8,093 bases of DNA, from assembly GCA_016793305.1 (NCBI GenBank), contig JAEUHU010000493.1, forward strand, positions 1 to 8,093. Direction: 5' to 3'. A program made the translations under genes and the position numbers. The first letter of the stretch is position 1. Each line of letters opens with the position of its first letter. The notes below the pieces were generated by a model. It made no database searches. It was not told where the DNA came from and saw only the letters and a program-made list of their open reading frames with translations. The DNA comes from Planctomycetota bacterium. GTDB taxonomy: Bacteria > Planctomycetota > UBA1135 > UBA2386. Below are positions 1-7,818 of this stretch, piece after piece.

Positions 1-752
1 CGCCCGTTCGGCCGGAACTCGGCGTCCTTCACATGGAACGCCTTGATGCGCTCGTGATACAGCTCGATGTACTCCAGGTAGTCGAGCTGCTGCAGCACGA
101 AGTGGCTCGGGTCGTAGAGCAGACACGCCCGCGGATGCTCGTCGACATGATCGAGGAACGCTTCGTACGACGCGCCGTCGTGCAGGTCCTCACCGGGGTG
201 CACTTCGAACGCGCAGTCGACCCCGCAGTCCTCGGCGTAGTCGAGGATCGGCCGCCAGCGGCGCGCCAGTTCCTTGAAGCCCTCCTCCACCAGTCCCGCC
301 GGGCGCTGCGGCCACGGGTACATCGTGTGCCACATCAGCGCCCCGCTGAACGTCGGCATCGCCGACAACCCGAGGTGCTTGCTCGCCTGCAGGCACAGCT
401 TCACCTGCTCGGAGCCGTAGCGATGCATCGCCTCGGCGGTGTTGACCTCGGGTGGTGCGAACACCTGGAACATCGACGTGTAGGCCGGATGCACCGCGAC
501 CAGCTGGCCCTGCAGGTGCGTGCTCAGTTCGCTGATCTGCACGCCGGCCGCCGCCGCCGTGCCGCGCAGGTCGTCGCAGTAGGCCTTGCTGGCCGCGGCC
601 TTCTTCAGGTCGAGGCAGCGTGGATCCCACGACGGCACCTGCACGCCGGCGTAGTCGAGGCCGGCGGCCCAACGGCACGCGGTGTCGAAGCGATGCAGCG
701 GAGCCTGGTCGCTCATGAACTGCGCTAGGAAGATGCCTGGACCTTTCATCAT
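1..752 (-). CDS. Sugar phosphate isomerase/epimerase, TIM-barrel (COG1082 type), C-terminus beyond the window
   Basis: Reading leftward from a double ATG (752-747), the frame stays open to base 1 and gives about 250 residues beginning MMKGPGIFLAQFMSDQAPLH. From recalled relatives, this family starts at MKGPGIFLAQF, so the second ATG (749) is the more likely start. No good Shine-Dalgarno precedes either ATG. Family hallmarks follow: VQVPSWDPRCLDLKKAA, ELSTHLQGQLVAVHPAY, TFSGALMWHTMYPWPQRPAG, then the barrel's probable divalent-metal ligands in FEVHPGEDLHDG (Glu), LLYDPSHFVLQQLDYLEY (Asp/His) and AFHVKDAEF (His). Relatives are about 340-350 residues, so roughly a quarter is missing at the C-terminus. 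It is predicted to be a cytoplasmic, metal-dependent isomerase or epimerase of sugars or keto-sugars; the substrate cannot be read from the sequence. The family commonly accompanies Gfo/Idh/MocA dehydrogenases like the one at 2938-4119 on the same strand. Family assignment is firm, exact reaction is not. Confidence 0.9.
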   Translation of the reverse strand, partial: MMKGPGIFLAQFMSDQAPLHRFDTACRWAAGLDYAGVQVPSWDPRCLDLKKAAASKAYCDDLRGTAAAAGVQISELSTHLQGQLVAVHPAYTSMFQVFAPPEVNTAEAMHRYGSEQVKLCLQASKHLGLSAMPTFSGALMWHTMYPWPQRPAGLVEEGFKELARRWRPILDYAEDCGVDCAFEVHPGEDLHDGASYEAFLDHVDEHPRACLLYDPSHFVLQQLDYLEYIELYHERIKAFHVKDAEFRPNG

Positions 753-997
753 GGCGGTGTCGAGGGCGAGGCCGCGGCCCGCGTGCCGACCAGCTTGGTG
801 GCGCACGGCTGCGACGCGCTGCGCATCGTCGAGGCCGAGCGGTCCTTGCGCAACGCCGGACCACGCTGGGCCTGATGCCGATCCGTCGGGGGAACTCCGC
901 TCCCCCGGACCACCCGACTGCCGCGATGCCATCGGCGGCACCGCGCGATCCACGCCGGCATCAACCGCCACCGGCCGAGTGGCCGAGAATCCGACAC
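753..997. other. Divergent intergenic region between the isomerase and the chemoreceptor
   Basis: This 245-bp stretch must hold the start signals for the leftward isomerase and the rightward chemoreceptor. I see no convincing -35/-10 pair, no sigma-28 (flagellar-type) box and no terminator. The plus-strand frame from about 753 to its TGA at 873-875 has strongly G/C-ending codons and reads protein-like, but it has no ATG start and I recognise no family. Just before the chemoreceptor ATG there is a tandem GGCCGAG/GGCCGAG motif near 973-987. Confidence 0.5.
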
Positions 998-1304
998 ATG
1001 CGCGTCTCCCTTCGCATGCTGATCGCCGCCGGCGCCTGCCTCGCAGCCACGGCCGGATCGATCTCCTGGCTCGCCACCTCACGGGAACACAGCGTGCGGA
1101 CCGAACACGTCACCACGACCGTGCGCATGCTCGCCGAACGCGAAGCCGGGCACGTCGAGGACCTGCTGGCCCGGACCTTCGGCGCGGCGGCGGCCTTCCG
1201 CGACTGCCTGCAGGCGACCGTAGCCCGCACCCCGGGAGCGCTCGGCCGCAGCGAAGTCGACGCCATGCTGCAGGAACTGCTGGCGCAGCGCTCCGAGACC
1301 CTCG

Positions 1305-1314
1305 GCACCTAATG
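1305..1314 (+). other. Frameshift site in the chemoreceptor
   Basis: The bases GCACCTAATG hold the stop (TAA, 1310-1312). The upstream reading frame (codons starting at 998+3k) ends here and the downstream coding frame is displaced by +1. Deleting one of the two A's restores ACC-TAT-GTC-TGC, encoding T-Y-V-C, which fits the family pattern just before EPNAFDG. The overlapping ATG at 1312 is in the third frame and yields only a shadow peptide, so stop-restart does not rescue the protein. The site does not resemble the prfB CTT-TGA-C type of programmed +1 slip. Confidence 0.8.
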
Positions 1315-2486
1315 TCTGCTTCGAGCCGAACGCGTTCGACGGCAAGGACGCCGAGTTCGTCGGCAAACCCGGCAGCGACCAGAGCGGCCGCTTCATCCCG
1401 TACTGGAACCGCGGTGGCCCGAACCGCGCCGTGCGCCTCGACCCCCTGGTCGACTACGAGAACCAGACGCGCGCGGCCGACGGTTCGCGACCCGGCGACT
1501 ACTATCTGCTGCCGAAGGAGACCGGCAAGGCGGTCCTGCTCGAACCGTACTTCTACCCGATCGACGGCAAGCCGGTGTTGCTGACCTCGGCCGTACTGCC
1601 GATCGCCGACGGCAACACCAAGTTCGTCGGCATGGCCGGCATCGACCTCGAGCTCGGCACGTTGCAGCAGACGATCCGCAGCGTCGACCTCGGCGAGCTG
1701 CGCGGCGACCTGCACATCGTCACCGGCCGCGGCCTGCTGGCGGCGAGCAGCACCGAGGCACCCCTCGGCAAGCCGTTCGAAGTCGCCGACGAACTGACCC
1801 CGGTCACCGCCCGCTTCGGTTCGCCCACACTGCACGTGGAACCCCGCGGCGATCGGCTGCTGGCGACGGCTCCGATCCACGTCGCCGCCACCGGCCAACG
1901 CTGGACCCTGGTGCTCGACCTCGACCTCGCCGACGCGATGGCGCCGGTGACCGCCAGCGCCGTTCGTTCCGTGGCACTCGGCCTCGGTCTCGTGCTGGCG
2001 GGCATCGCCGTGCTGTGGCTGGTGACGCGCACCGTGCTGCGACCGCTGCAGCACGTGGCCGCGAATCTCGACCGCATCGCCGACGGCGACGGCGACCTGA
2101 CCCAGCGCCTCGACGCGGCAGGCGACGACGAGATCGCGCACGTCGCGCGCGGCTTCAACGCGTTCGCCGCGAAGGTGCAGACCACCGTGCAGCGCCTGCT
2201 GCACGGTGTCGCCGCCGTCGATCGGTCGGCGACCGAGATCAGCGGCGTCGGCACCAGCCTCGCCGACAGCGCCACCCGGCAGAAGCAGGCGGTCGACGAT
2301 GCGCAGCAGTCGGTGCAGGGCGTGCGCACCCGCGCCGACGCCAACGCGAACGCCGCGGAGAGCGCCGAGCAGCTGGTCGCCGAGAACAGCGCCGCTGCGG
2401 CGATGGGCACGGAGACGATGCAGCAGCTCGGCGAGGCGATGGCCGCCATCCAGCAGGGCAGCGCCGACATCACGCGCGTCATCAAG

Positions 2487-2600
2487 GTCATCGACGAGAT
2501 CGCCTTCCAGACCAACCTGCTGGCACTCAACGCCGCCGTCGAGGCGGCGCGAGCCGGCGACGCCGGCAAGGGCTTCGCGGTCGTCGCCGAGGAGGTGCGC
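2487..2600 (+). other. MCP signalling hairpin tip (CheA/CheW contact region)
   Basis: These 38 codons hold the most conserved stretch of bacterial chemoreceptors, from [20 protein letters not shown] through [17 protein letters not shown]. All residues of the tip appear intact, so the loss of function implied by the upstream frameshift is not matched by decay here. This suggests a recent mutation or a sequence error. Confidence 0.9.
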
Positions 2601-2937
2601 AGCCTGGCGCAGCGCAGTGCCCAGGCGGCGCGGGAGAGCAATCAGCTGGTCCAGCAGGCGAGCGAACGAGCCAGCCGTGGCGCCGAAGCGACGACGGCCA
2701 TCGGTGGCGTGTTCTCGCGGATCGCCGACCAGGCGACCCAGGTGCACCGACTGGTGTGCGACATCGCCGCCGGATCGAAGGACCAACGCAACGACCTCGG
2801 CAGCATCGGCGGGAACGTCGACCAGCTGCGCGAGGCGGCGAGCGGCACCGCCGCGATGGCGACGCAGCTGTGCGCCGGCACGAGCAGCATGCGCAGGCTC
2901 GTGGACGACCTGCGCACGACCGCCGGCGCCTTCCGGA

Positions 2938-4119
2938 TCACCGCGGCACCTTGACCCAGGCGCCGTCCTTCGTCGACTGCAGCGCCGCTTCGAGCACCGC
3001 CTGCACCGCGACCCCGTCGTCGAAGCCGGGCGCGAACGTGCTGCCGTCGTGCAGCGCCCGCACGAAGTCGGCGACGTGGTGCACGAACGTGTGCTCGTAG
3101 CCGACGATGTGCCCGTCCGGCCACCAGTTCGCCGCGTACGGATGCACCGAGTCCATGCACATCACCGTGCGGAAGCCCTGCGCGTCGCGCGGCTCGTCGA
3201 GCAGGAACACCTCGAGCTCGTTCATGCGCTCGAGGTTCCAGCGGACCGAACCCTTCTCGCCGCTGATCTCGAGGCAGTTGTGGTTCTTGCGCCCGGGAGC
3301 AGCGCGCGTCGCCTCGTAGCTGCCGATCGCGCCGCCGCGGAAGCGCGCCAGGAACAGGAACGCGTCGTCGACGTCGACCTTGGCGAGTCCACCGCGACCG
3401 TCGGGGCGCTGCTTGGTGAAGGTCTGCTGCACGCCGCACACCGACTCGAACTCGAGGCCCGTCAGCGCGCGCGTGAGGTCGATCAGGTGCGCGTTCAGGT
3501 CGCCGTGGGCCCCGCTGCCGCAGGCCTTCTTGCTGGTGCGCCAGCTCGCCGGCACCGACGCGTCGGCGAGCCAGTCCTGCAGGTAGACCGCACGCACCTG
3601 CCGGACCGCGCCGAGGTCGCCGCGCGCGATCATCTTCGCCGCCAGTGCTGTGGCCGGTGCGCGACGGTAGTTGTGCCAGAGGCCGACGCGCACCTTCTGC
3701 TTCTTCGCCAGCGCCGCCATCTCCTTCGCCTGGGCCAGCGTCATCGCCAACGGCTTCTCGCACAGCACGTGCTTCTTCGCCCGCAGCGCCGCCATCGCGA
3801 TCGCGTGGTGGCTGTCGTTCGGCGTCGCCACGTCGACCACGTGGATCGACGGATCGGCGAGCACGGCGTCGAGGTCGGTGGTCGCCCGCCGGAAGCCGAA
3901 ACGCTGGGCGGCCGCCGCCGCGCGTTCGAGGTCGCGCCCGACGACCACGTCGGCCACCACCGTGCGCGGCAGGTCGAAGAAGTGGTTCGCCTGGCGGAAG
4001 GCGTTGCCGTGCGCGCGCCCCATGAAGTTGTGCCCCACCATCGCGATGTGGAGCGGCGGGGCCTTGGCGACGGGAGCGGGAGCGGCGGAGGACGAGAGGC
4101 TCATGGGCCCTCGCACCAT
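2938..4119 (-). CDS. Gfo/Idh/MocA family NAD(P)-dependent oxidoreductase
   Basis: A 393-residue cytoplasmic dehydrogenase predicted to oxidise or reduce a sugar, inositol or related polyol with NAD(P). The Rossmann fold begins at [18 protein letters not shown] (residues 23-40), with the variant G-x4-G turn usual for this subgroup. Next come [12 protein letters not shown] (94-105) and the family's cofactor/substrate motif [10 protein letters not shown] (117-126, EKP at 121-123). The C-terminal domain follows from about 145, with [18 protein letters not shown] (His211 and Asp207 are likely active-site residues) and the closing [17 protein letters not shown]. Length is normal for the family. The first 22 residues are Ser/Ala/Pro-rich and poorly matched to relatives. 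Met6 (4104) has GAGGG four bases upstream, so it may be the real start; the 4119 ATG has AGGCGG upstream. It follows the FG-GAP gene by 6 nt, suggesting one transcript. Its end overlaps the chemoreceptor end. Exact substrate unknown. Confidence 0.95.
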   Translation of the reverse strand: MVRGPMSLSSSAAPAPVAKAPPLHIAMVGHNFMGRAHGNAFRQANHFFDLPRTVVADVVVGRDLERAAAAAQRFGFRRATTDLDAVLADPSIHVVDVATPNDSHHAIAMAALRAKKHVLCEKPLAMTLAQAKEMAALAKKQKVRVGLWHNYRRAPATALAAKMIARGDLGAVRQVRAVYLQDWLADASVPASWRTSKKACGSGAHGDLNAHLIDLTRALTGLEFESVCGVQQTFTKQRPDGRGGLAKVDVDDAFLFLARFRGGAIGSYEATRAAPGRKNHNCLEISGEKGSVRWNLERMNELEVFLLDEPRDAQGFRTVMCMDSVHPYAANWWPDGHIVGYEHTFVHHVADFVRALHDGSTFAPGFDDGVAVQAVLEAALQSTKDGAWVKVPR

Positions 4120-4125
4120 AGCCGC

Positions 4126-7100
4126 CTACCGCGTGCCGCCGAACAGCACACGCAGGTTGATGTCGCTGACCCCGAAGGTGTCCCAGCCGACCAGCAGGTC
4201 CGGCACGCCGTCGCGGTTCCAGTCGCCGACGTCGCCGAACAGGCGCCCGTCGCGGTCGCCGAGGCGCTTCGGCGATGCGAAGCGCGGGCCGAGCAGTTCG
4301 CCGGACCCGGAGCTCAGGTAGATGCCGATCGACGTGCTGCGCAGCAAGGTCGTGGCCGAGGTGAACTCGACCGTCGCAACCGCGTCGCGGTTGCCGTCGC
4401 CGTTGACGTCGCTGAGTTGCAGCCGGGTCGGCTTGCCAGCGGCGAGCGGCAGCGGCGAACCGAGCGCCTCGAGGAACGCGCCGACGTCGACCTCGGGCTG
4501 GCCCGGATCGACCGCCGAGGTGTTGCGGTAGAGCCGCAGCGCCGCATCGCCGCCGCACGCGACCACCAGGCCGACCAGCCCGTCGCCGTCGAAGTCCTCG
4601 GTGGCGACCTCGGTCGGCTCGCTGCCGGCGAGCAGGATCTGCGGCCCACCCGGCGCCGCCGACGCCACGAACCGATCGTCCGCGGGAGTCGCACCAGGCT
4701 GGTAGCGATAGAAGCGCACGTGGTTGCCGTCGAGGCCACCGGGTTGGGTCGGCTGCGGCACCGCGACAGCCAGTTCGAGGCGCAGTGGTTCTCCGGGGCC
4801 GGCGACCGCGAAGTCGCCGAGGTCGAAGCCGGCCGCGTTGCGCGGCACCTCGCAGAGACTCGTCGGCACCACGAACGGCAACTCGCCGGCCACCGCAGTC
4901 GGGTCCCCGCGCAGGAGCACGAGCAAGGCGCGTTCGTCCCCCACGATCGGCTGGAAGTGGAGCAGCCCCACCAGGTCGACCACCGCATCTCCGTCGACGT
5001 CGGCGCAGCGGAGCCGCGAAGTCGGCAGCAGGGTCGCTCCCGCCAACGCTGGCGACAGCTCGCGCAGGGGCGACGACAGCGCGTCCGGCTGCTGCACCGG
5101 CGATCCGTCCGGGCGATTCCGCCAGATGCCGATCCGGCTGTCGGCGTCGGCGAACACCAGCGCTTCGATCGCATTCCCGCTCGGCACGAGGCCGACGGAA
5201 GAGGGCAGCAGGCCCGCATGCACCATGCGATTGCCGAGCTGTGCCACGCCGCCGAAGCCGTCGTTCGCGATCAGCACGATCGCCTCGGGCTGCGCGGCCG
5301 ACGACACGAGGGCCAGGTCGAGCACGGCTGCCCCGCCGTCGTGGAACTTGCCGGCCACGAGTCCGGTGATCGGAAAGCCGACCCCGTCCCCTGCGTCGGG
5401 CGGCAGCAGCAGCACCACCGGATCCCCCGGCTTCACCACGAGTCGCGTCGACAACCGCTTCTCGCGAACGCCGTCGACGTCGGTCTCGTGCACGAGGAAC
5501 ACCGCCTTCGCCTCGCTCGAGTTCTGGGTCGCCGGGAAGGCGGTGTCGAACAGGATGGTGCGGATCTGCTTCGGCGATTCGGCCCCGCCTTCGATCGCCT
5601 CGGCGATCGGCACGATGCCGTCGGGACGCAGCTGCAGGAGGCCGAGCGAGACGAACTGCGGTTCGCCGCGCACGGCCACCACCAGCTCGAACGGCGGGGC
5701 CCCGTCGAGGTCCGCGGCGAGGCTCTTGCCGATCGGCTCGATCGGCGGCGAGAAGCTGTCGACCGACGTCGGGGCGCCGAACGTGCGCGGCGCCGTTCGG
5801 CGCAGCAGAGCGATGGTCGGCGGCGTCGCGGCCCCGCCTGCACCGAGGTCGAGTCCCGACAACACCAGAGCCAGTGCCGGTTGCCCGCCGACCTGGACTG
5901 CGTGCAGTCCGACCGCCGTGCTGCCCGGCGCGCGCGTGTACCCCGGCACCTCGAAGTCGATCGACACCGCGGGATCGAAGTTGCCGTCGCCGCGCCCGTA
6001 GACGACGTCGAGCGCGCCACCGACGCCGCTGATCGCCGCGACGTCGAGGTTGCCGTCGCCGTCGAGATCGGCCACCTCGACGGCCTCGAAGCGGATGCTG
6101 CGCAGCGGCAGGTCCAACGGGCTCGAGAACGCCGGCTGGCCGACGCCCGCGGGCCGCGCCATCAGGATGTGCGGCGCCGTCCCGGCCGGCGCCTCGGGTC
6201 CCGGCAGCAACAGCACGTCGGGGATCGTGTCGGCGTCGAAACAAGCCGCGCGCGCCTGCCAGCTGCCGCCGGGTGCCTGGATGCGGTGCACGGCCCCGAG
6301 CGGCGGCAGCGGCCGCGCCTGGCCGAGCACCACGTGGTGCACCGCGGTCGCGGCACCCGCGTTGACGACCAGCAGGTCGGGCACCAGGTCACCGTCGAAG
6401 TCCCCGACCACCAGATCGCGCGGGTCGCGTTCGGCCGCGACTTCGAGATCGCCGATCGCCCGCGGCGCCGCGAAGCCCTGGAACATGCCGTTCCGCTGGG
6501 CGAGCAGCAGCTGCAGGAAGCCGACGCCGCCCTGCTCGGTCAGCACCGCCATGTCGGGCGCCGTTCCGACCTCGACACCGCTGCCGACGACCGCACCGTC
6601 GAGCGGGATCGGCGCCACCGCGATCGGCAGCCGGTCGAGCACGGCCCCGCGCGGCCCGAAGAACGGGTCCGGATTGGCGAACAGGAACACCTGGCTCGCC
6701 GTCACCTGGGCCTCTGCCGTGCCGAGATCGACGGTCAACACGATGTCGACCTGGCCGGGCCGGCCGTCGGGCGACGGTGGCATCGTGAACACCAGACGAT
6801 CCCCGCCCGACTGCTCGGTGCGGAAGTCGGCGACCGGCAACTGCACGACGCGGCCACCCTTCTGGAACGACAACGTCACGGCGTCGAAGTCGAACGCCGC
6901 AGGGCCACTGCCGCCGGGGAACGCGCGCGGCACCAGGGCGGTGCCGATCAGGTTCAGCAGGCTGCCGCCCGTGGTCGGCCCCTGGCCGGGCAAGGCCAGC
7001 GTGATCTCCGGGCGATAGTAGACGTCGAGCACCGGAGGCGACGTGCCAGCGGTCGCATCGCGCACCAGCAGCTGTGCTGGACAGGGAATCGTGCTGCCGG

Positions 7101-7818
7101 GCACGACCGCACTGACGAGCAACGCACCACCGGCGATGGCCGTGATCTCGACCTGGCTGGCGACCCGTTGCACCGGGGCTCCGTTCCCTGAGTTCGGATC
7201 CGGAGTCACGACCAGCACGGTCAGCAGCGCCGGGTCGATGCTGCGCAGTCCCTCGACCCGCAGGCGCACGCGCTGCCCGAGCGGCGACAAGAACAGCTCG
7301 TCCTGGCCGAGCGGCAGCTGCAGCGTGGCGCTCGGCTGCCGCACCAGTACCAACGGTGCTGGTGGAGCCAGCGGGCGGTCGCCGATCCAGATGGCGAGTT
7401 CGGCCGGCACGTCGGCGACCGTCGGGTCGCCGACCGCGGCGACGATCGCCTCGGTGTCGAGCGTGTAGGTGATCGCCGTGCCGGCCCCTTGCACGGCGGC
7501 AGTCGGGAACCGTTGCTCGACGGTGCGGCCTGCCGCCGACAACAGCACGCGCAACCCCGCGTTCGACTCGAGCCGTGCGTTGGTCACCACCACCGTGTGC
7601 GTCGTGCCGGGATCCGGCCGCAGCGGCAGCACCAACGCGGCCGGCACGCTGAGCCCGGGGGCCGGAGCCCCACCACCACCGCCGCCGTCGTTCGACGACG
7701 CGAGCCCGCCGATCAGCCCGGCTCCGCAGGAAGCGGCGAGCAGCAGCACCGAGGCCAGCAGGCCGGCTGCCAATGGGGACCGCCGCCCCGAGGATCGTTC
7801 GCGCGCGAGAAGGGCCAC
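4126..7818 (-). CDS. Large FG-GAP/VCBS repeat putative lipoprotein with IPT/TIG-like domain
   Basis: A 1230-residue protein of unknown function, predicted to be exported and lipid-anchored. The GTG start at 7818 is chosen because an in-frame TAG lies a few codons upstream and the signal peptide follows at once: a basic N-terminus (RERSSGRR), a hydrophobic core, and a lipobox-like AASC with Cys31. The -3 residue is Ala, so lipidation is likely but not certain. A Gly-rich linker (44-50) follows. Residues 55-265 look like beta-rich domains I cannot name. About 270-380 resembles an IPT/TIG fold (GPTTGGSLLNLIGTAL). From about 405 to the end are FG-GAP-like units with Ca2+-type loops, e.g. DFDGDLVPD (473), DLDGDGNLD (584), DVDGDAVVD (940), DFDGDGLVG (1075), DVNGDGNRD (1137) and DWNRDGVPD (1199). 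Such repeats form beta-propellers and are common in planctomycete surface proteins. No enzyme active site, sorting tail or dockerin is seen. It lies 6 nt upstream of the oxidoreductase gene. Confidence 0.9.
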   Translation of the reverse strand: MALLARERSSGRRSPLAAGLLASVLLLAASCGAGLIGGLASSNDGGGGGGAPAPGLSVPAALVLPLRPDPGTTHTVVVTNARLESNAGLRVLLSAAGRTVEQRFPTAAVQGAGTAITYTLDTEAIVAAVGDPTVADVPAELAIWIGDRPLAPPAPLVLVRQPSATLQLPLGQDELFLSPLGQRVRLRVEGLRSIDPALLTVLVVTPDPNSGNGAPVQRVASQVEITAIAGGALLVSAVVPGSTIPCPAQLLVRDATAGTSPPVLDVYYRPEITLALPGQGPTTGGSLLNLIGTALVPRAFPGGSGPAAFDFDAVTLSFQKGGRVVQLPVADFRTEQSGGDRLVFTMPPSPDGRPGQVDIVLTVDLGTAEAQVTASQVFLFANPDPFFGPRGAVLDRLPIAVAPIPLDGAVVGSGVEVGTAPDMAVLTEQGGVGFLQLLLAQRNGMFQGFAAPRAIGDLEVAAERDPRDLVVGDFDGDLVPDLLVVNAGAATAVHHVVLGQARPLPPLGAVHRIQAPGGSWQARAACFDADTIPDVLLLPGPEAPAGTAPHILMARPAGVGQPAFSSPLDLPLRSIRFEAVEVADLDGDGNLDVAAISGVGGALDVVYGRGDGNFDPAVSIDFEVPGYTRAPGSTAVGLHAVQVGGQPALALVLSGLDLGAGGAATPPTIALLRRTAPRTFGAPTSVDSFSPPIEPIGKSLAADLDGAPPFELVVAVRGEPQFVSLGLLQLRPDGIVPIAEAIEGGAESPKQIRTILFDTAFPATQNSSEAKAVFLVHETDVDGVREKRLSTRLVVKPGDPVVLLLPPDAGDGVGFPITGLVAGKFHDGGAAVLDLALVSSAAQPEAIVLIANDGFGGVAQLGNRMVHAGLLPSSVGLVPSGNAIEALVFADADSRIGIWRNRPDGSPVQQPDALSSPLRELSPALAGATLLPTSRLRCADVDGDAVVDLVGLLHFQPIVGDERALLVLLRGDPTAVAGELPFVVPTSLCEVPRNAAGFDLGDFAVAGPGEPLRLELAVAVPQPTQPGGLDGNHVRFYRYQPGATPADDRFVASAAPGGPQILLAGSEPTEVATEDFDGDGLVGLVVACGGDAALRLYRNTSAVDPGQPEVDVGAFLEALGSPLPLAAGKPTRLQLSDVNGDGNRDAVATVEFTSATTLLRSTSIGIYLSSGSGELLGPRFASPKRLGDRDGRLFGDVGDWNRDGVPDLLVGWDTFGVSDINLRVLFGGTR
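4174..6605 (-). repeat. About 14 FG-GAP/VCBS-like protein repeat units
   Basis: Protein-level repeats with unit starts near residues 411, 473, 526, 584, 640, 703, 770, 826, 885, 940, 1002, 1075, 1137 and 1199, on average about 61 residues apart. About half have an intact acidic loop of the D-x-D/N-G-D type. The others (640, 770, 885, 1002) keep the following hydrophobic strand (ALALV, AVFLV, LRLELAVAV) but have lost the acidic loop. The DNA itself is not a tandem repeat, so the units have diverged far. Confidence 0.6.
6679..7011 (-). other. IPT/TIG-like immunoglobulin-fold domain of the lipoprotein
   Basis: Residues about 270-380 start with a proline-rich entry and a Gly-Gly turn (PGQGPTTGGSLLNLIGTALV), typical of IPT/TIG domains. 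The domain ends in a strand-rich segment (QVDIVLTVDLG, then ASQVFLFA). It sits between the unassigned N-terminal region and the FG-GAP repeats. The assignment rests on pattern only. Confidence 0.5.
7669..7686 (-). repeat. Short triplet tract coding six glycines after the lipobox
   Basis: Six consecutive Gly codons (two GGC, three GGT, one GGG; residues 45-50) form a simple triplet tract in the linker between the lipid-anchor cysteine and the folded domains. Changes in copy number would be in-frame, altering only linker length. Confidence 0.6.
7726..7818 (-). other. Lipoprotein-type signal peptide
   Basis: The first 31 codons encode a charged start, a hydrophobic stretch PLAAGLLASVLLLAAS and Cys31. 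This is the usual layout for signal peptidase II processing, although Ala at -3 is less common than Leu. The residue after the cysteine is Gly, not Asp, giving no inner-membrane retention signal by the E. coli rule, which may not apply in this organism. Confidence 0.7.

Larger units (their letters stand above)
998..2954 (+). pseudogene. Methyl-accepting chemotaxis protein (dCACHE-HAMP-MCP signal), frameshifted
   Basis: A transmembrane chemoreceptor that would signal to CheA/CheW, split between two frames. The first piece (998-1312) starts at ATG 998 and has a TM helix at about residues 7-26 and the beginning of a periplasmic dCACHE domain; it stops at TAA 1310-1312 after [10 protein letters not shown]. 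The next frame is open from 1311 to the TGA at 2952-2954 and continues the same domain without loss ([15 protein letters not shown], then [10 protein letters not shown] and [18 protein letters not shown]). Removing one base near 1311 gives [14 protein letters not shown] and a 651-residue protein. In that numbering TM2 is at about 324-343, HAMP at 344-396, and the signalling hairpin at 497-534 with [20 protein letters not shown] and [19 protein letters not shown]. No CheR-docking pentapeptide is seen; the end is AFRITAAP. An ATG at 875 is in frame but would add an atypical Pro/Arg-rich leader. The ligand is unknown. It may be a true pseudogene or a consensus error. Confidence 0.88.

Noticed and set aside
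33..728. A plus-strand 231-codon frame opposite the isomerase
   Set aside because: The opposite strand carries a clear TIM-barrel isomerase with conserved motifs along the whole length; this frame is its mirror.
875..900. A GCCGATCC sequence resembling the -10 part of a flagellar sigma-28 promoter ahead of the chemoreceptor
   Set aside because: No TAAA-like -35 element lies at the right distance upstream, and the match is partial.
1312..1584. Restart at the ATG overlapping the TAA (TAATG) as a rescue for the frameshifted receptor
   Set aside because: That ATG is in the third frame and gives a Ser/Thr/Arg-rich shadow product, not the dCACHE continuation.
1110..2786. A minus-strand 558-codon frame opposite the chemoreceptor
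   Set aside because: It lies entirely antisense to a well-recognised MCP and has no recognisable motif.
2642..6244. A minus-strand frame open for 1200 codons
   Set aside because: It is out of register with the FG-GAP and Gfo/Idh genes, crosses both, and its product is low-complexity Arg/Gly/Ala sequence. It is a shadow.
2206..7191. A plus-strand frame open for nearly 5 kb (1661 codons), spanning the chemoreceptor, oxidoreductase and lipoprotein genes
   Set aside because: It crosses three real genes, is rich in Arg, Ala and Gln with no domain pattern, and is explained by GC-rich codon use in the true genes keeping stop codons out of this frame.
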